Shown here in pieces: positions 1 to 8,418 of a stretch of 64,000 nt of DNA. The notes beneath the pieces were generated by a model. That model had not been told where the DNA came from, ran no database searches, and saw only the letters and a list, made by a program, of their open reading frames with translations. Each line of letters begins with the position of its first letter. The first letter of the stretch is position 1. Source of the DNA: Coriobacteriaceae bacterium AM100-PB1-1D-6A. Lineage in GTDB: Bacteria; Actinomycetota; Coriobacteriia; Coriobacteriales; Coriobacteriaceae. The position numbers and the translations under genes were made by a program. The DNA is taken from NCBI GenBank assembly GCA_027660625.1, contig JAQDNC010000005.1, positions 62,001 to 126,000 on the forward strand. The letters run 5' to 3'.

Positions 1-1
1 C

Positions 2-268
2 GGCCTGTATTTTGAGATTGGTCGCCAGGCGATCGAAACCGCGCAGGCGCTTCGTCGCGTGCTGCACGAGCGCGGTTACCAGTTCTTTTTGGAGACGCCG
101 ACCAACCAGCAGTTCGTGATTCTGCCCAACGAGGACATGGCCCGCATTCGCGAGCATGCCTCGATCGAGTACTGGGAAAAGTACGACGAGACCCACACCG
201 TGGTGCGCTTTTGCACTAGCTGGGCCACGACGCAGGAGGACATCGACGCGTTGGCGGCTGTCCTGTAA
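2..268 (+). CDS. ltaE: Low-specificity L-threonine aldolase, C-terminal part (5' end outside window)
   Basis: This is the last 88 residues of a PLP-dependent beta-eliminating lyase of the threonine aldolase family, which cleaves L-threonine or allo-threonine to glycine and acetaldehyde. The frame is open from base 2, so the start lies upstream of the window. Residues resembling the family's C-terminal small domain are visible: the segment TNQQFVILPNED followed by a YWEKYDETHTVVRFCTSW block and a closing helix (T-Q-E-D-I-D-A-L). The PLP lysine is in the missing part. A strong hairpin terminator follows the stop. The family call rests on the C-terminal domain only. Confidence 0.75.
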   Translation, partial: GLYFEIGRQAIETAQALRRVLHERGYQFFLETPTNQQFVILPNEDMARIREHASIEYWEKYDETHTVVRFCTSWATTQEDIDALAAVL

Positions 269-286
269 GTTGACATGATGACGGGG

Positions 287-331
287 GCCGCCCTGCGCTG
301 GGTTTGGCGCAGGGCGGTCTTTGCTTTTTTG
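287..331 (+). terminator. Rho-independent terminator after threonine aldolase
   Basis: Arm GCCGCCCTGCGC (287-298) pairs with GCGCAGGGCGGT (307-318) and is followed by a T-rich tract ending in six T's. Confidence 0.85.
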
Positions 332-346
332 GGGGAGAAGGGTTGT

Positions 347-928
347 ATGACCGAGATGTCCGAGCCGACGATTCGCCTGGCGACGCCCGATGATGCGCCG
401 GCGTTGCTTGCCATCTATGAGCCGTATGTGCGCCAGACGGCGATTACCTGCGAATACGAGGTGCCGAGCGTTGAGGAGTTCGCCGGGCGCATCGAACGTA
501 CGCTCGAGCGCTATCCGTATCTGGTGATGGAGCTGGACGGGCGTCCAGTGGGTTATGCCTATGTGAGCGCGCTTAACAGCCGCGAGGCCTATGACTGGTC
601 GGTCGAGACGTCGATTTACCTGGCACGCGACGTGCGCCACGGCGGGCTGGGCCGCAAGCTGCACGATGCGCTCAAGCAGTGCCTGATCGCGATGGGCATC
701 ACCAACATGTGCGCGCTCATCGCCGTGCCGCACGACAAGGACGACGAGTATCTAACGCACAACAGCCAGGACTTCCATGCCCATATGGGATATCGCTTGG
801 TGGGTGCTTTCGACCGCTGTGCCCAAAAGTTCGGCCGCTGGTACGACATGTGCTGGATGGAGCTGGTCCTGGCCGAGCGCACCCCCAACCAGCCCAAACC
901 AACCTGGTTCCCCGACCTCCTCGCCTAA
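347..928 (+). CDS. GNAT N-acetyltransferase, phosphinothricin acetyltransferase (PAT/bar) type
   Basis: This 193-residue acetyl-CoA-dependent N-acetyltransferase resembles PAT/bar and YncA enzymes that acetylate amino-acid-like amines such as phosphinothricin or methionine sulfoximine. The N-terminus IRLATPDDAPALLAIYEPYV, the E-Y-E-V-P-S segment, a central beta-strand S-I-Y-L and the acetyl-CoA loop R-H-G-G-L-G-R-K-L fit the family. The length is slightly above the usual 165-180 residues, with a proline-rich tail. The ATG at 347 was chosen because a purine-rich GGGGGAGAAGG site precedes it. A longer reading from 275 would run through the terminator hairpin and is rejected. The true substrate cannot be read from sequence. 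Confidence 0.85.
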   Translation: MTEMSEPTIRLATPDDAPALLAIYEPYVRQTAITCEYEVPSVEEFAGRIERTLERYPYLVMELDGRPVGYAYVSALNSREAYDWSVETSIYLARDVRHGGLGRKLHDALKQCLIAMGITNMCALIAVPHDKDDEYLTHNSQDFHAHMGYRLVGAFDRCAQKFGRWYDMCWMELVLAERTPNQPKPTWFPDLLA

Positions 929-967
929 AACCACCACGAAGGTGCCTGTCCCCTTTGCGGTGGTTAG
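927..967 (+). repeat. Intergenic REP-like fragment between convergent genes
   Basis: AAAACCACCACGAAGGTG is followed by a CTGTCCCC core and then GGTGGTTAG, giving a weak dyad between CCACC and GGTGG. The same 18 bases occur inverted near 20281-20299. It lies between the GNAT gene and the convergent GntR gene. Confidence 0.45.
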
Positions 968-1686
968 CCGATGGGTTCGGTGTATTTGGCGCGGTCGGTG
1001 CGTTGGATGCGCTTGGAGACATGGAGCGGACGGCCGTCGGTGTCGTAGACGTAGTCGGTGATCAGGATCAGCGCCTGCCCGCGCTCGACGTTGAGCAAAA
1101 ATGCCTCGTTTTGCGACGCATAGCACACCTCAAAGGTCTTATGCCCCTGCGCCGGCGCGCGATGGAACTCCTGGCGCAGCGTGGCGTAGAGCGAACCGTT
1201 GATATCGCGATCGATGAGCGACCCAAAGCTTGGCGGCAAATAGGTGGTCTCCAGGCACAGTGGCGCATCGTCCAGGTAACGCAGGCGGACAAGTTTGACA
1301 AGCTTGCTGCCCACGCTAGCGTCAAAGAACTTGGCCACGCTGCCCATTGCTTTGGCAAAGCCCGAGTCCACCGTGCGCGTGGTGGGCTTCATGCCCTGGC
1401 CTTCGACCTGCTTGGTATAGCTCGAAAACACCAGGTTGTTCTCGTGGAGCGCCGGTGTGTCGGCCACAAAGGCGCCGCGCCCGCGCTCGGTTCGAATCAG
1501 GCCCTCGTCAACAAGCACCTTAAGGGCATGGCGCACGGTGCTGCGCGACAGGCCCGATTCGTCCATGAGTTCCATCTCGGACGGCAGTTTATCTCCGCGG
1601 GCGTAGGTGCCGGCGGCAATGCGGTCGCGAAGCGTTGCCGCCAGACGCTCGTATTGGGTCAAGTTCTTTTTCGACGAAGTGCTCAT
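964..1686 (-). CDS. GntR family transcriptional regulator (HutC/UTRA subfamily)
   Basis: This 240-residue regulator has an N-terminal GntR winged helix-turn-helix (about residues 10-75: Y-E-R-L-A-A-T-L-R-D-R-I, GDKLPSEMELMDESGLSRST, then the wing R-T-E-R-G-R-G-A-F-V). A C-terminal UTRA ligand-binding domain follows (about 90-235), which in this family binds sugar phosphates or other small metabolites. It is divergent from the SIS gene at 1892. The shared 205-base spacer holds two copies of an 18-base element, one beside each start, so autoregulation and control of the SIS gene are likely (inference). The start ATG at 1686 fits the canonical domain spacing. Confidence 0.88.
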   Translation of the reverse strand: MSTSSKKNLTQYERLAATLRDRIAAGTYARGDKLPSEMELMDESGLSRSTVRHALKVLVDEGLIRTERGRGAFVADTPALHENNLVFSSYTKQVEGQGMKPTTRTVDSGFAKAMGSVAKFFDASVGSKLVKLVRLRYLDDAPLCLETTYLPPSFGSLIDRDINGSLYATLRQEFHRAPAQGHKTFEVCYASQNEAFLLNVERGQALILITDYVYDTDGRPLHVSKRIQRTDRAKYTEPIG

Positions 1687-1696
1687 GCGAACAACC

Positions 1697-1853
1697 TGTA
1701 TCTAACTTGTATGCTTACAGAACCAAGCATGTATCCAACATGACAACAAAACCGCTGGTAATGGCTTGCCGAAAACTTTACCAGCAAAATTTCTAAGACA
1801 AATATAGCATACAACTAGTCGACATAACCAAAACATGTATGTAACTTGTATGC
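1697..1853. promoter_or_regulatory. Divergent operator region with a duplicated 18-bp element
   Basis: TGTATCTAACTTGTATGC (1697-1714) and TGTATGTAACTTGTATGC (1836-1853) are direct repeats differing at one base. One is next to the GntR start and the other is 38 bases before the SIS start. A partial inverted match GCATACAAC is at 1807-1815. This is the expected layout for a GntR repressor controlling itself and the divergent SIS gene. Confidence 0.6.
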
Positions 1854-1891
1854 CATCGAGAGCATCAAACGAGAAGAAAGGCTGATGCACG

Positions 1892-2884
1892 ATGACTACT
1901 CAGGAACAGGTTAAGGACGTCGTCTCCCAGGTTTTGGCTGACAAGGCAGACAAGGGCGGCATCAAGCGCGTCGTGTGGATTGGCGCCGGTGGATCCAACG
2001 GCGGCAACTATCCTGCCCAGTACTTTATGGAGCACGAGGCCACGCAGGTCGTGAGCTCCAGCTACACCAGCAACGAGTTCGTGCACGCCACGCCTGCCTA
2101 CGTCAACGAGAACACCCTGGCCGTCGTCGTGTCCATGCGCGGCACCAAGGAGACCATCGTCGCCGCCCAGGTCGCCAAGAACCACGGCGCCAGCACCATC
2201 GCCATCTATGTTGACGAGTCCGGCCTCACCGAGGTCTGCGACTACAAGATCCAGTACGACAGCCTGGCCATCGACGAGTCCTGCATGGGCCGCACCAACT
2301 CCGCCGTCGTGACCATGATTGCTATGGAGCTTACGCAGCAGACCGAGGGCTATGCCGAGTACGAGGCCGCTATGGCCGCCTTCGACTTGGTCGACCCCAT
2401 CTATCGCAAGGCTGTCGAGTACACCCGTCCGCTCGCTGCCAAGTGGGCCGAGCAGAACGCCGACAAGCCTTGCGTCAACGTCATGGCCCAGGGCCCGCTC
2501 TTTGGTGCCGCCTACGTCTTTAGCATCTGCAACGTGCAGGAGATGCTGCAGATCGACTCCTGCACCATCAACACCTGCGACTTCTTCCACGGCCCCTTCG
2601 AGATTCTGGACAAGCGTACCTCGCTGTTCCAGCTCATCAGCGTCGGCCGCAGCCGCTGCAACGACGAGCGCGGCATCCGTTTTGTCAATCAGTACGGTGG
2701 CGAGCGCGTCTACCAGCTCGACGCCAAGGAGCTCGGCCTCAACGACATCAAGGACAGCGTGAGCGAGTACTTCAACCACCTGATCTTTGCCCCGATCCTC
2801 AACAACGTGTACATGCGCGCGCTCTCTGCCGTCACCCACAAGGACTACATGACGCGCCGCTACATGTGGAAGCTTGAGTATTAG
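1892..2884 (+). CDS. SIS domain protein, fructoselysine-6-phosphate deglycase-like
   Basis: This 330-residue cytosolic protein has two sugar isomerase (SIS) folds. The first phosphosugar-binding motif is I-G-A-G-G-S-N-G-G-N (about residue 29), with a serine-rich loop near S-M-R-G-T-K-E-T. A second half begins near residue 180, and the family's C-terminal signature T-R-R-Y-M-W-K-L ends the protein. Relatives (FrlB, GfrE/GfrF) cleave phosphorylated Amadori products to glucose-6-phosphate and an amino acid, but glucosamine-type isomerases are also possible. It is divergent from a GntR gene that probably represses it. The ATG at 1892 lies about 10 bases after a purine-rich GAAAGG site. The stop codon abuts a repeated hairpin at 2884. 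Confidence 0.8.
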   Translation: MTTQEQVKDVVSQVLADKADKGGIKRVVWIGAGGSNGGNYPAQYFMEHEATQVVSSSYTSNEFVHATPAYVNENTLAVVVSMRGTKETIVAAQVAKNHGASTIAIYVDESGLTEVCDYKIQYDSLAIDESCMGRTNSAVVTMIAMELTQQTEGYAEYEAAMAAFDLVDPIYRKAVEYTRPLAAKWAEQNADKPCVNVMAQGPLFGAAYVFSICNVQEMLQIDSCTINTCDFFHGPFEILDKRTSLFQLISVGRSRCNDERGIRFVNQYGGERVYQLDAKELGLNDIKDSVSEYFNHLIFAPILNNVYMRALSAVTHKDYMTRRYMWKLEY

Positions 2885-3023
2885 TTACGCGGTTTTACCA
2901 AACCGCGTAACGGCTCGACGCTGCAAACCCACCTGAGCGGCAATCTGCCTTTCAGCTTCAGCGGCATGACCAGAAGGTCAATGCCGCTTCGCTTCAAGGC
3001 ACCTTGCTCGCTCAGGTGGGTTT
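2884..3023 (+). repeat. Stop-codon-abutting structured repeat, copy 1
   Basis: Hairpin 1 is a perfect 12-bp stem GTTACGCGGTTT/AAACCGCGTAAC (2884-2895 and 2900-2911) with loop TACC. It starts on the G of the TAG stop. Hairpin 2 has arms AAACCCACCTGAGCG (2925-2939) and CGCTCAGGTGGGTTT (3009-3023), and encloses a third hairpin AGCGGCATGACC/GGTC-A-ATGCCGCT (2960-2988). Copies 2 and 3 are at 11352 and 51363. It lacks a T-run, so it is not a classic terminator. Confidence 0.75.
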
Positions 3024-3281
3024 TCGCTGGCGTTGCCAAAGCATCGGCGTCGCCTTGGCCCAGATGCGGCACTTGGAGACGTTCGGCACTTGGGGACAGT
3101 CCTAGTCATTGGGGACAGGTTACTTTGCACCAAGTTGGCGCATATGAACCTGACCCCTTTGCACCAATGGGTTGTAGCGGTAGAGCAGATTTTTCCGCTC
3201 GCCGATTTGTGTCTTGAAAAATGTATATAACGACTATAACGTAGTGTGAAACATATTGGAAACAATACCGAGGAGGCTGCG
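3024..3281 (+). other. Intergenic region with REP remnants and candidate operator before the DMT gene
   Basis: CCTAGTCATTGGGG (3101-3114) is the reverse complement of a segment at 51410-51423 after glmM, and TTGGGGACAG-type words recur, so this looks like decayed repeat DNA. Near the downstream gene, two direct ATAACG words (3227-3232 and 3236-3241) sit in TATAACG-type sequence and resemble the dyad before the PTS operon at 4513. No gene is seen here. Confidence 0.4.
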
Positions 3282-4364
3282 TTGAAGAAAAGCAATCTGG
3301 GCTATGTGCTGGTGCTGATCGCCGCGCTTATGTGGGGCAGCATCGGAATCTTTGTAAACGGCATCTCGGCCATGGGCGTTACGTCCCAGAGTATGGCTGC
3401 CTTTCGCTTGTTGGTCGGAGCGCTTATCTTGGCGCCGGTCCTGATGTTTATGGGCTGCCGTTCGGGTGAGGGGTCTACCGTGGCTCAGGGTGCGCTGGCC
3501 CTGTTCAAGGCAAGCCCTAAAGAGCTTGTTTCCTGCGCGCTTGTCGGTATCGTCGGTTTGGCCGCCGCCAACACTTGCTATTACGAGTGTATGGGCGAGG
3601 TGGGCATGTCCACGGCCTCGGTGCTGCTCTATACCTCGCCGGTGTTTGGCGTCGTGCTCGGCCGCGTGCTTTATCGCGAGGACGTGACCCCCAACAAGCT
3701 CGTTGCCATCGCTTTTAACATAGGGGGCTGTGTACTTGCAGTAACTAATGGCGACCTTTCCGGTTTCCATTTTTCGGTTTGGGGCGTCACGTCGGGCGTG
3801 ATTGCAGGCTTTTGTGGGGCGTCGCTCGCGGTGTTTAGCCGGATAGCAACCAAGACGGTCCACCCGCTGGCTGTCACGTTTTGGGGCCTTGTTTTTGGCG
3901 GTGCGGTTATGGCGGCTATCGCGGCTCCGTGGCCGGATGTCGCCGCGGCAATGTCGCCACAGCTGCTGCTGCTGTTCCTTGGCTTTGGACTCATCCCCAC
4001 AGCCGTGGCTTACATCTTATATATGCAGGGTCTGTCCATGGGGCTCGAGACATCGAAAGTTCCCGTCGTAATGTCTTTCGAGACGGTCGTCACCGTACTG
4101 GTGGGCATTGGTGTCTATGCCGAGTCCGCCGGCGCGATCAAGGTCCTGGGTATTGTGCTGGTGCTCATGTCCATCCTGATTATGAACACCGACTTCTCCA
4201 AGCTGCGCAACAGTGTATTTGTCGGTCATGTCGCTGAGAGCATGACCTTTAAGCCCAACGCGTGGTGGACGGAGAAAACGCAGGACATGGATCTGTTTAA
4301 GGAACGCACCGGCATCGCGCTGGAGCCCACCGTGCAGGAAAGCCCCTGGTACTTCGTGCGATAG
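3282..4364 (+). CDS. DMT-superfamily (EamA) transporter
   Basis: This is a roughly 360-residue inner-membrane permease with about ten hydrophobic helices in two EamA repeats. The first opens with L-V-L-I-A-A-L-M-W-G-S-I-G-I and the second with a W-G-V-T-S-G-V-I-A-G-F segment. Such proteins export or import metabolites; the substrate is unknown. A soluble tail of about 50 residues (AWWTEKTQDMDLFKERTG) is longer than usual. I place the start at TTG 3282 because AGGAGG lies 5-6 bases before it. A GTG at 3246 would add twelve residues without a ribosome site. It sits just upstream of the PTS operon and shares ATAACG words with that operon's promoter, hinting at co-regulation. Confidence 0.8.
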   Translation: MKKSNLGYVLVLIAALMWGSIGIFVNGISAMGVTSQSMAAFRLLVGALILAPVLMFMGCRSGEGSTVAQGALALFKASPKELVSCALVGIVGLAAANTCYYECMGEVGMSTASVLLYTSPVFGVVLGRVLYREDVTPNKLVAIAFNIGGCVLAVTNGDLSGFHFSVWGVTSGVIAGFCGASLAVFSRIATKTVHPLAVTFWGLVFGGAVMAAIAAPWPDVAAAMSPQLLLLFLGFGLIPTAVAYILYMQGLSMGLETSKVPVVMSFETVVTVLVGIGVYAESAGAIKVLGIVLVLMSILIMNTDFSKLRNSVFVGHVAESMTFKPNAWWTEKTQDMDLFKERTGIALEPTVQESPWYFVR

Positions 4365-4479
4365 GGGATTGCGCGCAGGGTCCGACTTGGGGTTATCCCG
4401 CCAGTGCCGGCCTGCCCAGCCCCAACGTTTCAAGTACGTTAAACCCGTCAACGGTCGATTTTCACCCGCGAACGGTCTT

Positions 4480-4531
4480 TATACTAATTAGCAATATCCG
4501 CAACGTATAAGACGTTATAATGACCATAACG
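4480..4531 (+). promoter_or_regulatory. Promoter -10 and operator dyad of PTS operon 1
   Basis: A TATACT hexamer (4480-4485) is a plausible -10. Downstream is a perfect dyad CGTTAT-N7-ATAACG (4513-4531) placed to block transcription, followed by AAAAGGAGGAGG before the EIIAB start. A CGTTATA word is also found upstream of the GntR gene at 10632. Confidence 0.5.
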
Positions 4532-4547
4532 AAAAGGAGGAGGCAAG

Positions 4548-5471
4548 ATGAATCAGATCATTCTCGCATCTCATGGCGGCCTGGCCGCAGGCGCCAAAGA
4601 CACGCTCGAGATGGTTCTCGGCGACGTGTCGAACGTCCACGTCGTGTCGCTTGCTCGTGACGACAAGGAGCCCATCACCAACAAGGTGGACGCCATGATC
4701 GCCACGTTCAACGCGGACGACACCGTCTATGTGCTGACCGATATGCTCGGCAGCTCGGTCAACAACAGCATGGTCGAGCTTTCCAAGAACGGCACGAAGT
4801 TCACGGTTGTCAGCGGTTTCAACATCCCGCTGGCGCTCACGCTCGCTATGAGCCCCGTCCCCGTCAAGGGCGCCGAGCTCGCGGCCCTCATCAACGAGGC
4901 CCGCACCGGTCTGACCAACCCCAACGCACCGGTCGAGGTCGCCGCGGCTCCCGCCAAGAAGGCCAAGGCGTCCCGTCACAGCTCCGGTCCCGCCAAGATT
5001 GTCCTCGCGCGTCTTGACTACCGTCTGCTGCACGGCCAGGTCGTCTTTACCTGGACCACCAAGGTCCAGGCCGAGCGCATCATCGTCGTCGACAACGCTG
5101 CCGCCAACGATGACATCAAGAAGGGCGCTCTTAAGCTGGCCAAGCCCCAGGGCGTGCGCCTGAACGTCTTCACCGTCGAGCGTGCCCTCGCCAAGATGGA
5201 CAAGCTCAACACCCTCGGCGAGCGCGTCATGTTCGTCTTTGGCAACACTGCCGAGATGCTGCAGTTCTGCCAGGGCTACAAGCTCGACGCCATCAACCTG
5301 GGCGCCACCGCCAACCACGACGGTGCCGAACAGGTCGGCGGCAAGGACAGCTCCGTCTTCTTCGACGCCACCCAGAAGGCCGACGTCAACCAGCTGCTCG
5401 ACATGGGCATCAAGCTCTACGTCCAGCAGACCCCTACGTATCAGAGCGTCGACATCGACGCCAAGCTGTAA
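4548..5471 (+). CDS. PTS mannose/fructose/sorbose family EIIAB fusion
   Basis: This 307-residue cytoplasmic PTS component passes phosphate from HPr to the incoming sugar. The EIIA domain (1-130) has the phospho-accepting His9 in L-A-S-H-G-G. An Ala/Lys/Pro linker (about 131-150) follows, then the EIIB domain (150-307) with R-L-D-Y-R-L-L-H-G-Q-V, whose His162 is the second phosphorylation site. The layout equals ManX of enteric bacteria. It is the first gene of an EIIAB-EIIC-EIID operon (gaps of 36 and 13 bases) that leads to a SIS gene. The strong AAGGAGGAGG site fixes the start. The sugar is not predictable, but linkage to SIS deglycases suggests Amadori compounds or amino sugars. Confidence 0.93.
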   Translation: MNQIILASHGGLAAGAKDTLEMVLGDVSNVHVVSLARDDKEPITNKVDAMIATFNADDTVYVLTDMLGSSVNNSMVELSKNGTKFTVVSGFNIPLALTLAMSPVPVKGAELAALINEARTGLTNPNAPVEVAAAPAKKAKASRHSSGPAKIVLARLDYRLLHGQVVFTWTTKVQAERIIVVDNAAANDDIKKGALKLAKPQGVRLNVFTVERALAKMDKLNTLGERVMFVFGNTAEMLQFCQGYKLDAINLGATANHDGAEQVGGKDSSVFFDATQKADVNQLLDMGIKLYVQQTPTYQSVDIDAKL

Positions 5472-5507
5472 TCAACCAGGCTTTTGCCTGACTGAAAGGA
5501 GAAGGGT

Positions 5508-6302
5508 ATGAATACGTTCATCAGTGCGGTGCTCGTCGGCCTCGTCGGCGTGTTCTGCATGTGGGACTCCCGCCTGCTCGGTCGTCTTAACTTCGAGCAG
5601 CCCCTCGTTGGCGCTACGCTCGTCGGTCTGCTGCTGGGCGATGTGCCCACCGGCCTTGCCGTCGGTGCCGCCGTCGAGCTCGTGTCCATGGGCCTGGTGC
5701 AGGTCGGCGCCGCCGTTCCGCCCGATATGGTCCTGGGCGGCATCGTGGCAGCTGCCTTCGCGTGCCTGACCGATGCTTCTGCTGAGACCGCCATGACGAT
5801 CGCCATCCCGGTCGCCGTCTTGGGTCAGCTCCTCGGCATCGTGTTCCGTTCCATCATCGCCGCCCTCACCCATGTGGCCGATAGCGCGATCGATAACGGT
5901 AACTTCAAGACCGCCTACCGTATGCACATCTGCGCCGGCTCCGGTCTGTACGCCATCATGTACTTCCTGCCGATCTTCCTGGCCGTCTTTGTTGGCACCG
6001 ACCTGGTTCAGGCCATCGTCAACATGGTTCCCGAGTGGCTGTCCGTTGGTCTGAACGTTTCGACCAAGATCATGACCGCCTACGGTCTGGCTCTGCTGCT
6101 CACCATGATGATCAAGAAGGGTATGACCCCGTTCCTGTTCATCGGTTTCCTGCTCGCCGCCTACCTCAACCTGTCCGTCATCGCGGTCGCTCTGATCGGT
6201 GTGTGCCTGGCTGTCGTCTTCATGGGCTTCAAGTTCAACGGTTCCCATGCAGCCGCCGGTGTCGATTCCGACTACGATCCGCTCGAAGACGACGAAGACT
6301 AA
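5508..6302 (+). CDS. PTS mannose family EIIC permease
   Basis: This 264-residue membrane protein forms part of the sugar channel with EIID. Mannose-family EIIC features are visible: an N-terminal D-S-R-L-L-G-R-L-N-F-E-Q-P segment, the G-L-L-L-G-D-V-P-T-G-L loop and the motif V-Q-V-G-A-A-V-P-P-D. Several hydrophobic helices follow, and the C-terminus is acidic (YDPLEDDED). A GAAAGGAGAAGG site precedes the ATG. The next gene starts 13 bases after the stop. Confidence 0.92.
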   Translation: MNTFISAVLVGLVGVFCMWDSRLLGRLNFEQPLVGATLVGLLLGDVPTGLAVGAAVELVSMGLVQVGAAVPPDMVLGGIVAAAFACLTDASAETAMTIAIPVAVLGQLLGIVFRSIIAALTHVADSAIDNGNFKTAYRMHICAGSGLYAIMYFLPIFLAVFVGTDLVQAIVNMVPEWLSVGLNVSTKIMTAYGLALLLTMMIKKGMTPFLFIGFLLAAYLNLSVIAVALIGVCLAVVFMGFKFNGSHAAAGVDSDYDPLEDDED

Positions 6303-6315
6303 GGAGGAACACACT

Positions 6316-7149
6316 ATGGCAACCGCAACCAAGGACGTGTCCCTGAACAAGAAGGTCAGCCAGTTCTTCTGGCGCTCCTGGGCCATCCAGGCCTCTTGGA
6401 ACTACGAGCGTCAGATGAACATGGGCTTCCTCTACGGTATGGTTCCCACGCTCGATCGCCTCTATCCGGACGAGTCCGACCCCAAGCAGCTTGCTGCTAA
6501 GAAAGAGGCTTACCACCGTCACATGGCGTTCTACAACTGCACCCCGCAGACGAGCGCTTTCATCCTGGGCCTCGCCGCCTCCATGGAGGAGGAGTACGCC
6601 AAGGATCCCGAGAATTTCAACCCCGATTCGATTAACGCGGTCAAGACCTCCCTTATGGGCCCGCTTTCCGGCATCGGTGACTCCTTCTTCCAGGGCACCA
6701 TCCGCGTTATCGCCTTTGGCTTGGGCGTTCAGCTGGCTCAGCAGGGCTCCATCATGGGCCCGATCCTGGCCCTTCTCATCTCCATCGTCCCCTCCGTGCT
6801 GATTACTTGGTTCGCAGCCAAGATCGGCTATCAGGGCGGCCACGAGTACCTGAGCAAGCTTCAGGGCGGCGACCTCATGGAGAAGCTCATGTATGTCTGC
6901 GGCATCGTGGGTCTTATGTCCGTGGGCGGCATGATCGCCACGCTGATCGGCGCCACCACCCCGCTGCAGTTCGCTGACGGCACCGTCGTTATCCAGGACA
7001 TCCTGGACAGCATGATGCCCCAGATGATCTCCCTTGGCCTCACCGGCCTTATGTACTGGCTCATCAAGAAGAACGTCAACACCGGTTGGCTTCTCGTGAT
7101 CGCCATTGTGGGCGGCATCGCCCTCTCCGCGGTCGGCATCCTGGCTTAG
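6316..7149 (+). CDS. PTS mannose family EIID permease
   Basis: This 277-residue protein is the obligate partner of EIIC in mannose-type PTS channels. The typical N-terminus (F-F-W-R-S-W-A-I-Q-A-S-W-N-Y-E-R-Q-M-N) and the central L-M-G-P-L-S-G-I-G-D-S-F-F loop are clear, followed by hydrophobic helices near the C-terminus. The start is ATG 6316 after AAGGAGGAAC. An upstream extension in the same frame would overlap the EIIC gene and is not supported. It ends the PTS part of the operon, with a weak hairpin following. Confidence 0.92.
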   Translation: MATATKDVSLNKKVSQFFWRSWAIQASWNYERQMNMGFLYGMVPTLDRLYPDESDPKQLAAKKEAYHRHMAFYNCTPQTSAFILGLAASMEEEYAKDPENFNPDSINAVKTSLMGPLSGIGDSFFQGTIRVIAFGLGVQLAQQGSIMGPILALLISIVPSVLITWFAAKIGYQGGHEYLSKLQGGDLMEKLMYVCGIVGLMSVGGMIATLIGATTPLQFADGTVVIQDILDSMMPQMISLGLTGLMYWLIKKNVNTGWLLVIAIVGGIALSAVGILA

Positions 7150-7183
7150 TCGCGACTAAGCGCCTAACCGCTTTCCCCGGGGG

Positions 7184-7258
7184 GCCTGCCTGGCATCCCA
7201 TACCCCAGGCAGGCTTCCATCCCCAAAATGCGACAATGGGACAGTCCCTTTGTCGCAT
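7184..7258 (+). repeat. Two intergenic hairpins between EIID and SIS genes
   Basis: The first has arms GCCTGCCTGG (7184-7193) and CCAGGCAGGC (7205-7214), without a good T-run. The second is an imperfect palindrome ATGCGACAATGGGAC/GTCCCTTTGTCGCAT (7228-7258) built around a GGGACAGTCCC core, as in the other GGGACAG-type repeats of this window. They may attenuate read-through from the PTS genes into the SIS gene. Confidence 0.6.
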
Positions 7259-7348
7259 CCTCAACGGGCCGGCGACTCGGTCCAAACCACGGTAACCCTG
7301 CGAGCGCCCGGCAATGTGGCGCCGCAAAAATTGAAAGGAATGTGTCAG

Positions 7349-8332
7349 ATGTACGAGATCGACCTTAACCTCCCTAAGCAGATCGTCGCTGACGTCCTGT
7401 CCAACCACGAGATCCACAGCGTCGCCTTCGTCGGCTGCGGTGCTTCCATGTCCGACCTTTACCCCGCCAAGTACTTCCTGGCCAACAACACGGACAAGCT
7501 GAACGTTCAGATCTTCACCGCTAACGAGTTCAACTACGACACGCCTTCCTGGGTCAACGAGCACACCTTTGTGATCACCTGCTCCCTCGGTGGCTCCACG
7601 CCCGAGACCGTCGAGGCCAACAAGACCGCGAAGAAGCACAACTGCCCGGTCGTCTCCCTCACCAACAAGGCTGGCTCCGCTCTGACCGTCGACGCTGACT
7701 ACGTCATTGTTCACGGCTTCCACGCCAACTTCGCTGCCAAGTGCGAGAAGCCCGGCTATGCCATCGCTCTTGCTCTCGAGATCCTTCAGCAGACCGAGGG
7801 CTATGACAAGTACGACGACATGATCACCGGCCTCACCAACGTCTTCGATCTCTGCGAGAACGCTGCTCAGTCCTGCAAGAAGCTCGCCAAGAAGTTCGCT
7901 GAGGACTTCAAGGACGACAAGATGATTTACTTCATGGCCTCTGGTGCCTCCGAGAAGATGGCTTACTCTCACGCCGCCTTCCTGTTCACCGAGATGCAGT
8001 GGATCGACGCCGCCGCCTACAACACCGGCGAGTACTTCCACGGCCCGTTCGAGGTTTCCACCGAGGGTAAGCCCTACGTCTTCTTCATGTCCGATGGCGC
8101 TACCCGTCCGATGGACGCCCGCGCCCTCACCTTCCTTGAGCGCATGGGCGCCAAGGTCGCTCTGATCGACTCCAAGGACTACGGCCTGGCTGACGCCGTG
8201 CCCGCGAGCGTCGTCACCTACTTCAACCCGCTGCTGCACCTCGCCGTTATGCGCGAGTACGGCAACCAGATCGCCGAGGCCCGTCAGCACCCGCTGACCA
8301 TGCGTCGCTACATGTGGAAGCTTTCCTACTAA
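7349..8332 (+). CDS. SIS domain protein, sugar-phosphate deglycase/isomerase-like
   Basis: This 327-residue paralogue of the protein at 1892 has the same plan: first SIS motif V-G-C-G-A-S-M-S-D-L near residue 27, the C-S-L-G-G-S-T-P-E-T phosphate loop, a second SIS half from about residue 180, and the C-terminal R-R-Y-M-W-K-L signature. It follows the EIIABCD operon by 199 bases and probably processes the sugar phosphate delivered by that PTS (inference from context). The start at 7349 has AAAGGA nine bases upstream; the ATG at 7340 is too close to that site. A strong terminator follows. Confidence 0.82.
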   Translation: MYEIDLNLPKQIVADVLSNHEIHSVAFVGCGASMSDLYPAKYFLANNTDKLNVQIFTANEFNYDTPSWVNEHTFVITCSLGGSTPETVEANKTAKKHNCPVVSLTNKAGSALTVDADYVIVHGFHANFAAKCEKPGYAIALALEILQQTEGYDKYDDMITGLTNVFDLCENAAQSCKKLAKKFAEDFKDDKMIYFMASGASEKMAYSHAAFLFTEMQWIDAAAYNTGEYFHGPFEVSTEGKPYVFFMSDGATRPMDARALTFLERMGAKVALIDSKDYGLADAVPASVVTYFNPLLHLAVMREYGNQIAEARQHPLTMRRYMWKLSY

Positions 8333-8365
8333 TCACAAGTAAGTAGACCTTACGGGTTGATTGAG

Positions 8366-8398
8366 AGGGGATGGGGTTTGCACCCCGTCCCCTTTTTT
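8366..8398 (+). terminator. Rho-independent terminator after SIS gene
   Basis: GGGGATGGGGT and ACCCCGTCCCC form a GC-rich stem with a TTGC loop, followed by six T's. Confidence 0.88.
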
Positions 8399-8418
8399 GC
8401 TATCGAAAGGAGATACGT

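Noticed and set aside
679..1743. 354-residue plus-strand frame spanning the GNAT and GntR region
   Set aside because: Overlaps two well-supported genes and has no recognisable domain.
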